The translations under genes and the position numbers were made by a program. Under the pieces are notes generated by a model. The model did not search any database, was not told the origin of the DNA, and saw nothing but the letters and a program-made list of their open reading frames with translations. Positions 1-6,837 of a stretch of DNA of 64,000 bases are shown here, one piece after another; position 1 is the stretch's first letter, and each line of letters opens with the position of its first letter. Source of the stretch: Porphyromonas sp. (GTDB lineage: Bacteria; Bacteroidota; Bacteroidia; Bacteroidales; Porphyromonadaceae); contig JAUNLH010000001.1 of NCBI GenBank assembly GCA_030532365.1, positions 33,082-97,081 of the forward strand, written 5' to 3'.

Positions 1-61
1 ACCAAGAGGGATACATCACATATCGGTACCAACTACGCTAGTACACTCCCCGCTTTTTCAG

Positions 62-69
62 TATCTTTG
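62..69 (+). promoter_or_regulatory. Putative -7 promoter element for ferredoxin
   Basis: TATCTTTG matches the Bacteroidetes -7 consensus TAnnTTTG. It would give a leader of about 110 nt before the ferredoxin start. No clear -33 TTTG is seen at the usual 19-21 bp distance, so this is a tentative call. Confidence 0.35.
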
Positions 70-187
70 CCGGGAGAGATGTGGGAACTCAGATCTACCT
101 GAGATACTTGTCGCACGAATTTACCTCAAGAGTCGCAGGTCTTTAAGCTCCGACATCACAATTCATCAACTTAGATAATACAAAGCT

Positions 188-355
188 ATGGCACATGTAA
201 TTACTGACGAATGCATCGCTTGTGGCACCTGCATAGATGAGTGTCCGGTAGAAGCTATCTCCGAGGGCGAGATCTACTCTATTGACCCTGATCTTTGCAT
301 CGATTGCGGTGCTTGTGCAGAGGTATGTCCTACTGAGTGCATCGAGGCACACTAA
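188..355 (+). CDS. 2[4Fe-4S] ferredoxin, 55 aa
   Basis: This is a small soluble electron carrier expected to hold two [4Fe-4S] clusters and to serve low-potential redox enzymes such as pyruvate:ferredoxin oxidoreductase in an anaerobe. The 55-residue product starts MAHVITDECIACGTC and has two classical CxxCxxCxxxCP cluster motifs, at about residues 9-20 (CIACGTCIDECP) and 37-48 (CIDCGACAEVCP). Length and symmetry are those of clostridial-type bacterial ferredoxins. It stands alone and is followed by a strong hairpin terminator. The partner oxidoreductase is not in the window. Confidence 0.95.
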   Translation: MAHVITDECIACGTCIDECPVEAISEGEIYSIDPDLCIDCGACAEVCPTECIEAH

Positions 356-380
356 CTCGGGAGCCCCGAAGCTCAAGTAG

Positions 381-437
381 AAAAGAGATGTCCCATCCGG
401 CTGAGTCACTGCTCACACCGGATGGGACATCTCTTTT
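381..437 (+). terminator. Intrinsic terminator after ferredoxin
   Basis: A perfect 20-bp inverted repeat (381-400 and 418-437) encloses a 17-nt loop. The arms carry AAAA/TTTT ends, so it could stop transcription from both sides. It lies between the ferredoxin and the convergent FKBP operon. Confidence 0.85.
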
Positions 438-460
438 ATAGCCAATTCGCCCCTCACTAC

Positions 461-600
461 ACTACAACTCGCAATGCGCTAAGTTGCAACCCGCGGAGAG
501 TTGGGTTACAACTCGTAAAGAACGGAGTTGAAACCCGCAGAAAGCTGAGTAACTACCCGCAGAGAGCGGAGTTGCAACCAGCGGAGAGCTGGGTTGGGGG
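461..600. repeat. Tandem 22-bp repeat array (family A), GTTGCAAC dyad
   Basis: Six degenerate units start at 461, 483, 505, 527, 549 and 571, with a partial unit at 593. Spacing is exactly 22 bp throughout. The approximate unit is GTTGCAACCCGCAGAGAGCKGR. The best-conserved part contains the palindrome GTTGCAAC. There are no unique spacers, so it is not a CRISPR. It fills the gap between the convergent ferredoxin and FKBP genes. It resembles the 23-bp arrays elsewhere in the window in architecture but not in sequence. Confidence 0.75.
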
Positions 601-611
601 CTTACTTGTAC

Positions 612-1334
612 TTACTCTGCAGGCACGTAAGGACGGACCTCAAGTAGCTCGCAGTCAAAGACTATGGTGCTATTTGGCTCGATGCTCCCACCTGCGCCAT
701 ACTCGCCATACGCCAACTCTGAAGGGATCCAGAGGGTAAACTTTGACCCAGCTGGGAAGAGAAGTACACCTTCCTGCCATCCCTTGATCACATGCTCTAG
801 GGCAAACGTTGCAGGCTCGTTGCGATCATGAGAGGAGTCGAACTTGGTACCATCAAGGAGCGTACCTGTATAGTGGATCACCACGGTATCCTGTACGGAG
901 GTCGCCTTGATGCCATCTCCCATCTCCGTGACCTTGTATTGGAGACCGCTCTCAGTGGTAACTACGCCCTCTTTCTTAGCGTTCTCAGCTAGAAATTTCT
1001 CTCCCTCTTCCTTGTTCATTGCCTTAGCTTCCTCCACGACGCGTGGGAAGTAATCTTGCAAGAACATCTGAGCTTCCTCCATGGTCATTTGGGTCTTCTC
1101 ACCCTTCAAGCCCTTAGCTATACCATTGAGCAGTATGTCTACATCCAGCTCCGGACCAGGCAGATTCTTAAGCTGCATACCCATGCCCTCTCCGGTTAGG
1201 ATACCATTGGCATAGGCTGCACTATCGGCTGCTGTCTTAAGGGATACCTTACCACCTGTTACTCCACCTCCACAAGAGGTAGCCATTAGTCCGAATGTCA
1301 GGACTGCTGCGATTGAAAGTATTACTTTCTTCAT
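612..1334 (-). CDS. FKBP-type peptidyl-prolyl cis-trans isomerase, lipoprotein
   Basis: This is predicted to speed proline isomerisation in proteins folding in the cell envelope. The 240-residue product begins with a lipoprotein signal (MKKVILSIAAVLTFGLMATSC, lipidation at Cys21). A helical FKBP_N-type region follows, with a C-terminal FKBP domain at about residues 125-235. Typical fold signatures are visible: VIHYTGTLLDGTKFDSS and VIKGWQEG, then the hydrophobic active-site strand and SELAYGE. It lies 40 bp downstream of a second FKBP gene on the same strand, so the two are probably co-transcribed. The start is supported by the complete signal peptide. Confidence 0.9.
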   Translation of the reverse strand: MKKVILSIAAVLTFGLMATSCGGGVTGGKVSLKTAADSAAYANGILTGEGMGMQLKNLPGPELDVDILLNGIAKGLKGEKTQMTMEEAQMFLQDYFPRVVEEAKAMNKEEGEKFLAENAKKEGVVTTESGLQYKVTEMGDGIKATSVQDTVVIHYTGTLLDGTKFDSSHDRNEPATFALEHVIKGWQEGVLLFPAGSKFTLWIPSELAYGEYGAGGSIEPNSTIVFDCELLEVRPYVPAE

Positions 1335-1374
1335 AGTGTATAAAAAATTTATTGTTATTACTGTGCTTATTTCT

Positions 1375-1965
1375 TTATCCTTCGATGCCTAGCAGTTCGA
1401 TGTCAAATATAAGCGTGCTGTAAGGCTCAATTGCTTGCCCGGCGCCATGCGCTCCGTATGCGTGCTGGTAGGGTATCGTCACCCTCCACTTATCACCTAC
1501 GACCATCATTTGTAGCACCTCCTGCCAGCCTTGGATCACACCATTGACAGGGAAAGATGCCGGTTCTCCCCTCTCCACAGAGCTGTCAAAGACCGTACCA
1601 TTGATGAGGGTACCATGGTAGTGACATGTAACCTTGTCGGTCAGCTTAGGCGACACCTCGCCGCTGCCCTTCTTTAGTACTTGGTACTGCACACCGGAGT
1701 CGAGCGTCGTCACATCCTCACGATGCCCGTTGACGAGCTGAAACTCAGCCCCCGCTGCCTTGTTATTCTCAAACCTCTCCTCCTGTAGCTTCTGGAAGTA
1801 TTCATTGATCACCTGCTTCGCCTCGTCGTAAGAGATGGCAGGCTGTTGCTCATTAAGCACATCCTCCAGACCCTTCAAGAAGTCCCTGGCGTTCAGCTCT
1901 TTGATCCCACTAGAGATGAAGTTATTACCAATGCTAAGCCCTAGGGCATAACTTATCTTATCCAT
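1375..1965 (-). CDS. FKBP-type peptidyl-prolyl cis-trans isomerase, FklB-like
   Basis: This is a 196-residue FKBP isomerase without a signal peptide, so it is probably cytoplasmic. The N-terminus (MDKISYALGLSIGNNF) matches the dimerisation region of FklB/FkpA-type proteins. The FKBP domain spans about residues 87-194 with VTCHYHGTLINGTVFDSS and VIQGWQEVLQMM. It is the first gene of a two-gene operon with the lipoprotein paralogue downstream. A TACCTTTG -7 element lies about 60 bp upstream. The pair looks like a duplication that split into cytoplasmic and envelope versions. Confidence 0.9.
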   Translation of the reverse strand: MDKISYALGLSIGNNFISSGIKELNARDFLKGLEDVLNEQQPAISYDEAKQVINEYFQKLQEERFENNKAAGAEFQLVNGHREDVTTLDSGVQYQVLKKGSGEVSPKLTDKVTCHYHGTLINGTVFDSSVERGEPASFPVNGVIQGWQEVLQMMVVGDKWRVTIPYQHAYGAHGAGQAIEPYSTLIFDIELLGIEG

Positions 1966-2024
1966 ATCTTTTTTTATTATTATCCTTATTCTATTATTAC
2001 AAGTTGCATCTCAGTTATTCCGTA

Positions 2025-2032
2025 CAAAGGTA
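2025..2032 (-). promoter_or_regulatory. Putative -7 element of FKBP operon
   Basis: On the minus strand the sequence reads TACCTTTG, a full match to TAnnTTTG. Transcription would start near 2018 and leave a leader of about 50 nt. The -33 box is not evident. Confidence 0.45.
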
Positions 2033-2128
2033 GGCAAAATAATAGAGATCCGTGTTGTATTGATAATCATTGCCGGTGCTTTGAGCGACAAATTGGCAGT
2101 AACCTCAGTGGTTAAAGGCAAAAAATGG

Positions 2129-2136
2129 TATCTTTA
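2129..2136 (+). promoter_or_regulatory. Putative -7 element of pepD
   Basis: TATCTTTA differs from TAnnTTTG only in the last base and follows an A-rich stretch. It would give a leader of about 35-40 nt before the pepD ATG. Confidence 0.35.
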
Positions 2137-2179
2137 CTAGTAGAATGCAGAATTTTCAAACCTAAAGAGAAAGAAATTT

Positions 2180-3643
2180 ATGATCAATCACGAGCCTAAG
2201 ATACTTTTCAAGTACTTCGACGAGATCACCAAGGTACCACGCCCCTCAAAGAAGGAGGAGAAGATCATCGCTTACATCGAAAACTTCGCCAAGGAGCACA
2301 ATCTCCCATTTAAGAAAGACGCTGTAGGCAATATCCTCATCTCAAAGCCGGCTACTCCAGGATACGAAGATCGCAAGAGCATCGTCATGCAGAGCCACAT
2401 GGATATGGTGGCTGAGAAGAATAACGACGTTGACTTTGACTTCGACAACGATGCCATCAAGACCAAAGTGGTAGACGGATGGCTCATGGCTGAGGGCACC
2501 ACTCTTGGCGCTGACAATGGTATAGGTGTCGCTACCCAGCTAGCAATCCTCGCCTCCGACGACATAGAGCACGGGCCCATCGAGTGTCTCTTCACCGTTG
2601 ATGAGGAGACCGGACTCACCGGCGCGATGGCACTGGAGTCAGGCTTTTTCGACAGCAAGATCCTGCTCAATCTCGACAGCGAGGACGAGGGCGAGCTCTT
2701 TATAGGCTGCTCAGGTGGTCGTGGCACGATGGCAGAGTTTTATTACGACAAGACCTACGCCGACCCCCATCTCCTCTACCTCGAGATCACAGTCAAGGGG
2801 CTCCGTGGCGGGCACTCCGGTGGCGACATACACGTAGGGCTTGGCAATGCGGTTAAGATCCTAGCGCGCACGCTCTACCAGCTCGACGCTGAGGTGCCAT
2901 TTATCCTCGCAAGTATCGACGGTGGCAACCTCCACAATGCCATAGCACGAGAGGCACACGCCATCATCGGCATCGACCCAAACGACAAGGAGGATGTCGC
3001 AGTGTTTGTCAATCAGTTTAGCGCAGAAGTTCAAAACGAGCTCCACGCCGTCGACCCAGATGTCAAGATCACGGTTAGCTCCACGCAGAAGCCGGAGTTT
3101 ACCATCGACGACGAGACGACAGCCCGACTCATCAACGCCCTCATAGCCTGCCCGCACGGCGTACTAGGCATGAGCCATACGATTGAGAACCTAGTAGAGA
3201 CCTCTAATAACCTCGCTTCGGTAAAGATGCACAATAAGGAGGGCGAAGAGGTGATCTTTGTAGAGACCAGCCAGCGGAGCTCCACCGACTCCCTCATCGA
3301 GATGGCTGCCAATATGGTCGAAGCCACCTTTACCAACGCTGGAGCCTTTGTCTACGAGCGCGACGGCTACCCAGGCTGGCAGCCCAATACTGACTCCGAG
3401 ATCCTGAAGATAGCCAAGGAGAGCTACGAGAGACTATTCAACAAGGAGCCAAAGATACTGGCTATCCACGCTGGTCTAGAGTGCGGTCTCTTCAAGGAGA
3501 AATACCCCTATCTCGATATGATCTCCTTTGGTCCGACCATGCGCGATGTACACTCGCCCAATGAGCGTCTGGATCTCCACACCGTCGAGCTCTGGTGGAA
3601 GCATCTCCTCGACGTGCTGAAGCATGCACCTAAGGAGGCATAA
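2180..3643 (+). CDS. pepD: Aminoacyl-histidine (Xaa-His) dipeptidase, M20 family
   Basis: This is a zinc-dependent dipeptidase that cleaves Xaa-His and related dipeptides in the cytoplasm, fitting an organism that lives on peptides. The 487-residue length is typical of PepD. Metal and catalytic residues are recognisable: His73-x-Asp75 in SHMDM, Asp112 in GADNGIG, and the Glu142-Glu143 pair in DEETG. The dimerisation domain follows from about residue 200 (RGGHSGGDIH), and the C-terminal metal-binding histidine lies near MRDVHSPNE. It is monocistronic, with its own promoter-like element upstream and a strong terminator downstream. The divergent upstream neighbour is the FKBP operon. Confidence 0.95.
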   Translation: MINHEPKILFKYFDEITKVPRPSKKEEKIIAYIENFAKEHNLPFKKDAVGNILISKPATPGYEDRKSIVMQSHMDMVAEKNNDVDFDFDNDAIKTKVVDGWLMAEGTTLGADNGIGVATQLAILASDDIEHGPIECLFTVDEETGLTGAMALESGFFDSKILLNLDSEDEGELFIGCSGGRGTMAEFYYDKTYADPHLLYLEITVKGLRGGHSGGDIHVGLGNAVKILARTLYQLDAEVPFILASIDGGNLHNAIAREAHAIIGIDPNDKEDVAVFVNQFSAEVQNELHAVDPDVKITVSSTQKPEFTIDDETTARLINALIACPHGVLGMSHTIENLVETSNNLASVKMHNKEGEEVIFVETSQRSSTDSLIEMAANMVEATFTNAGAFVYERDGYPGWQPNTDSEILKIAKESYERLFNKEPKILAIHAGLECGLFKEKYPYLDMISFGPTMRDVHSPNERLDLHTVELWWKHLLDVLKHAPKEA

Positions 3644-3677
3644 GCCCCCATCGCGGCTCTAAGCTGCAGATATGACC

Positions 3678-3714
3678 AAGTCCGAGGAGTCAGGGTGTCT
3701 GACTCCTCGGACTT
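3678..3714 (+). terminator. Intrinsic terminator after pepD
   Basis: A perfect 15-bp inverted repeat (3678-3692 and 3700-3714) has a 7-nt loop and is followed by a T-rich run. Confidence 0.85.
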
Positions 3715-3834
3715 TCTTATTTTCTTTGGGGAGAAAACAGTATCATATTTCGTATTAAGGCATTAAGAATACGCAACTCCAGCACACCCTCGAAGGGTCG
3801 GCTAATCATGCGGCATCCGAAGTAGGGCTGAGCG

Positions 3835-3949
3835 AAGCTCCGGAACTTAAAAAATCTAAGTTCCCAACTTAGATGTATCGAAGTTCCCAACTTAGACAAC
3901 TCTAAGTTCCCAACTCCGATTAGCCGAAGTTCCGATCTTGGATTTTTCC
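3835..3949. repeat. Tandem 23-bp repeat array (family B, copy 1)
   Basis: Five units start at 3835, 3858, 3881, 3904 and 3927, always 23 bp apart. Units begin AAGTTCCC. The strongest carry the near-perfect dyad TCTAAGTT-CCC-AACTTAGA. The array is almost identical to copy 3 (20926-21041). It accounts for much of the 509-bp gap between pepD and the winged-helix gene (3644-4152). In the rest of that gap I see only the pepD terminator and AT-rich sequence just before 4153. Confidence 0.8.
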
Positions 3950-4152
3950 GGGTTGCGATACACCACTTATACAAGCTCGCACATCCCAAATATATAAAGC
4001 GCAAACAGAGCGCACTTCATATACAAGTCTCAGCCTCTTCCGATGACTTCGCAGGGGCTTCCTTATGGCAGAGACGTTATTTTTTGGTAAAATTGTGGTA
4101 CTTAAGGGTTACACCTTGAGATGAACAATACTTTAAGAAAAAGATTGAAGTT

Positions 4153-4356
4153 ATGATTGATCAGATTGGAACAAATGCCGGACTAGTGTGGCAGGTACTC
4201 AATGCAAGTAAGAAGGGACTTACGGTCAAGGAGATAAAGGAGAAGAGTGGTCTATCCACCGAGCGCGATGTATACTACGCTCTAGGTTGGCTCGCCAAGG
4301 AGGGCAAGCTATGCTTTGAGGGTGAGGGTCGCAGCTGTCGTATCTCTCTCTGCTAG
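4153..4356 (+). CDS. Small winged helix-turn-helix protein (DUF2582 type)
   Basis: This 67-residue protein consists almost entirely of one winged-helix fold. Helix 1 is around residues 7-19. The putative HTH is around 22-47 (LTVKEIKEKSGLS followed by RDVYYALGWLAKEG). A short beta wing closes the C-terminus (KLCFEGEGRSCRISLC). It resembles the DUF2582/PF10771 proteins common in Bacteroidales. A DNA-binding or regulatory role is inferred from the fold only, and its target is unknown. It lies alone between the family B repeat array and the end of the convergent MATE operon. Confidence 0.75.
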   Translation: MIDQIGTNAGLVWQVLNASKKGLTVKEIKEKSGLSTERDVYYALGWLAKEGKLCFEGEGRSCRISLC

Positions 4357-4443
4357 GAGTCGGAGCAAGCCACCCACTACTATATCCGCAAAGGACCAAC
4401 GAGGGTTAGCCCGTGAGAGCTGGCTCCGTTGTCTCTTGCACTC

Positions 4444-5799
4444 TTATGCGAGGGCGCAGGATAGTCGCCTTTGCTCTACCAGATACCAGGCACCTGCGAG
4501 GAGCCCTTTGAGCATAGAGGAGCCAGCAATGATCCACCAGAGGGTGCTGATACTACCGAAGTAGGGCATCAGGAAGATCGCTAGCGGTATGCGGAGGAGA
4601 TTACCTCCCATACTGATCAGTGCAGGAGGTAGGCTCCGGCGAATGCCATAAAAGAAGCCCTGGCATGTGATCTCAAGCATACTGAAGAGCTGTGCCAGCG
4701 CCTGGATACGCAGGTAATGCGCACCCGCCACATACGCCTCCGGCTCGGGCACAATGATAGAGAAGAGCCTCTCCCCTCCGAAGTAAAAGAGGAAAAAACC
4801 AGCTATCCCGACCGACAGAGCTAGGCGAAGCGTGAAGCCAAAGGCTTGCTTCGCTCGGTCTAGCTTGCCCGCTCCATAGTTTTGTGACACAAAGGAGCTG
4901 AGCGCTGTAGAGAACCCCTGTGCAGTATTCCAGCAGACGCCCTCCATCTGCCCTCCGGTCGTCAGCGAGAGCACACCGATATGCCCGCCATACTGAGAGG
5001 CGAAGCGTCCGAGGCTCATGTTGATAAAGGCAAAGAGGCTATTCATCAGTGCTACAGGGCCGCCAACTCGCAAGATCGGCAGCACGTAAGCCCGCCTAAG
5101 TCGCTGGATCACTCTCACCCCTCCCAGCAGTTGGTCGCAGTAGAGCATCTGCCAGAGAAAGAGGAGGATGCCCACCACTTGGGCTATGACGGTGGCGAGA
5201 GCGGCACCCCGTACTCCGAGATCTAGGACAAAGATAAAGATGGGGTCGAGGATGATATTGAGCATCAGCGATATGGTGCTGATGGTAAAGGGGACCTTGC
5301 TATGTCCGGTGGCGTTGTATGTGCCGGAGAAGGCTACCAACATAAAGAGCAGCGGGAGCCCAAGCGACACGATCCTCAGATACTCCACACTCATGTCGTG
5401 GATGTGGGGCTCGAGCTGGTAAAAGCCGAGTAAGGGGCCTGCCAGTAGCAGGTACAGAAGCATGAGAGCACTACCCATCAAGAGCCCCAGTGTGGTACCA
5501 TGGCCTGAGTAGGTGGCACCCTCCTTCTGCTCTCCTCGCCCTATGGCATGGGCGACACTCACTTCACAGCCTACTTTATTGACCAAGGAGAGGGATTGGG
5601 CGATCCAGACAAAGACCGATGCCGCACCGGTAGCGGCGACCGCTTCGCTCCCCAGTCTGCCGAGCCATGCCATGTCTACAAAGCTGTATAGCATCTGCAC
5701 AAAGGAGGTGCCCAAGATGGGCAAAGCCAACTGCGTGAGTGGCTTTGAGATGGGTCCTTCTGTGAGGTTCTTGACTTCTCGTACCCTAGTCTGTCTCAA
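4444..5799 (-). CDS. MATE family multidrug/Na+ efflux transporter
   Basis: This is an inner-membrane antiporter predicted to export cationic drugs or metabolites using an ion gradient. The 451-residue, strongly hydrophobic protein has the repeated MATE architecture of about twelve membrane segments. It begins with the family's usual NLTEGPISKPLTQLALP lead-in. The best start is a TTG (5797-5799): the frame has a stop just upstream, and the first internal Met falls inside the first membrane helix. It is the last gene of a long minus-strand operon, 15 bp after rlmN. The substrate cannot be told from sequence. Confidence 0.88.
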   Translation of the reverse strand: MRQTRVREVKNLTEGPISKPLTQLALPILGTSFVQMLYSFVDMAWLGRLGSEAVAATGAASVFVWIAQSLSLVNKVGCEVSVAHAIGRGEQKEGATYSGHGTTLGLLMGSALMLLYLLLAGPLLGFYQLEPHIHDMSVEYLRIVSLGLPLLFMLVAFSGTYNATGHSKVPFTISTISLMLNIILDPIFIFVLDLGVRGAALATVIAQVVGILLFLWQMLYCDQLLGGVRVIQRLRRAYVLPILRVGGPVALMNSLFAFINMSLGRFASQYGGHIGVLSLTTGGQMEGVCWNTAQGFSTALSSFVSQNYGAGKLDRAKQAFGFTLRLALSVGIAGFFLFYFGGERLFSIIVPEPEAYVAGAHYLRIQALAQLFSMLEITCQGFFYGIRRSLPPALISMGGNLLRIPLAIFLMPYFGSISTLWWIIAGSSMLKGLLAGAWYLVEQRRLSCALA

Positions 5800-5814
5800 C
5801 GCTCTTACCGCTAG

Positions 5815-6837
5815 CTACTTACCCTGAATGGTAGACAACATACCGCAAGCGGCGAAGATGTCTTGCCCCCGAGAGCGTCGTGTGGTGGCTCGGATGCCAC
5901 GGCTGGTCAGATATTCTTCGAACCTCTCTATCTGCTCCTTGGGAGAGGGACGGAGCGGGATGTCGGGTATGGCGTGGTAGGGGATCAGATTGACCCGACA
6001 GTCGAGTGGCTTGAGCAGTCGCACCAGTGCCTCAGCATGGCGCGGGCTGTCATTCACTCCATCCAGCAGGATGTACTCAAAGGAGAGGCGTCGCTGACCG
6101 GAGAAGTCGTACCTGCCAAGTGTATCGAGCACCTCCTCGATAGGGAACGCCTGCTCCACCGGCATGAGGGAGAGTCGCTCCTCACTAAAAGGGCTGTGCA
6201 GACTGACTGCCACGTGGACTTCCTGCTCCTCCAAAAGTCTGAGGAGCCCCCGCTTCGGTGCTATCGTGCTGACAGTGATACGTCGAGGGCTCCAAGCAAA
6301 GCCGTAAGATGCAGTCATGATCTCTAGTGCACGTGCCACCTCTTCATAGTTGTCGAGTGGTTCTCCCATGCCCATAAAGACCACATTGGTGAGCAGGTCG
6401 CTATGAGGTACGCTCAGCATTTGATTGATGATGTCTGTGGCAGAGAGCTGGGTCTGGAAGCCCATCTTGCCTGTAGCGCAGAAGCTACAATTCATCTTAC
6501 AACCCACCTGACTGCTGACACAGAGGGTAGCACGCTTGCCATCCGGTATGTAGACGGTCTCGTACTTCAGGTTGGGATTGGCGTGGAGCGGAAAGAGGTA
6601 CTTCTCAGTTCCATCCTTTGAGACCTGCGTGACGGCAGGGGCGTGCCTGCCTACTTCATACCGCTCGGAGAGTTGTTCGCGCATCGCCTTGGAGAGGTTG
6701 GTCATCTCCTCAAACGATGCTGCCCCCTTCTGGTAGAGCCACTCCGCTATCTGCTGTGCTCTATACTTGGGTTGTCCGAGCTCCTGAGCCACATCTTGTA
6801 GCTCCGTGAGCGTCATGCCTAGTAGTGCTCTCTTCAT
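5815..6837 (-). CDS. rlmN: Dual-specificity 23S rRNA/tRNA (adenine-C2) methyltransferase RlmN
   Basis: This radical-SAM enzyme methylates C2 of A2503 in 23S rRNA and of A37 in some tRNAs. The 340-residue product has the cluster motif CxxxCxxC at Cys113, Cys117 and Cys120 (VGCKMNCSFCATG). It also has the SAM-binding GMGEPLDNY motif and the C-terminal RGQDIFAACGML that carries the methyl-bearing Cys. I chose the ATG at 6835-6837. Its A overlaps the stop of the upstream helicase as ATGA, and a purine-rich AGGAGG lies about 8 bases before it. An in-frame upstream start at 6873 would sit inside the helicase gene and looks wrong. Translation is probably coupled to the gene before it. Confidence 0.95.
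   Translation of the reverse strand: MKRALLGMTLTELQDVAQELGQPKYRAQQIAEWLYQKGAASFEEMTNLSKAMREQLSERYEVGRHAPAVTQVSKDGTEKYLFPLHANPNLKYETVYIPDGKRATLCVSSQVGCKMNCSFCATGKMGFQTQLSATDIINQMLSVPHSDLLTNVVFMGMGEPLDNYEEVARALEIMTASYGFAWSPRRITVSTIAPKRGLLRLLEEQEVHVAVSLHSPFSEERLSLMPVEQAFPIEEVLDTLGRYDFSGQRRLSFEYILLDGVNDSPRHAEALVRLLKPLDCRVNLIPYHAIPDIPLRPSPKEQIERFEEYLTSRGIRATTRRSRGQDIFAACGMLSTIQGK

Noticed and set aside
461..600. Possible CRISPR array
   Set aside because: Units of 22 bp are directly joined with no unique spacers, and no cas genes are in the window. The same holds for the 23-bp arrays.
422..739. 105-residue plus-strand open frame
   Set aside because: It is made of the terminator arm, the 22-bp repeat array and the antisense end of the FKBP gene, with no family resemblance.
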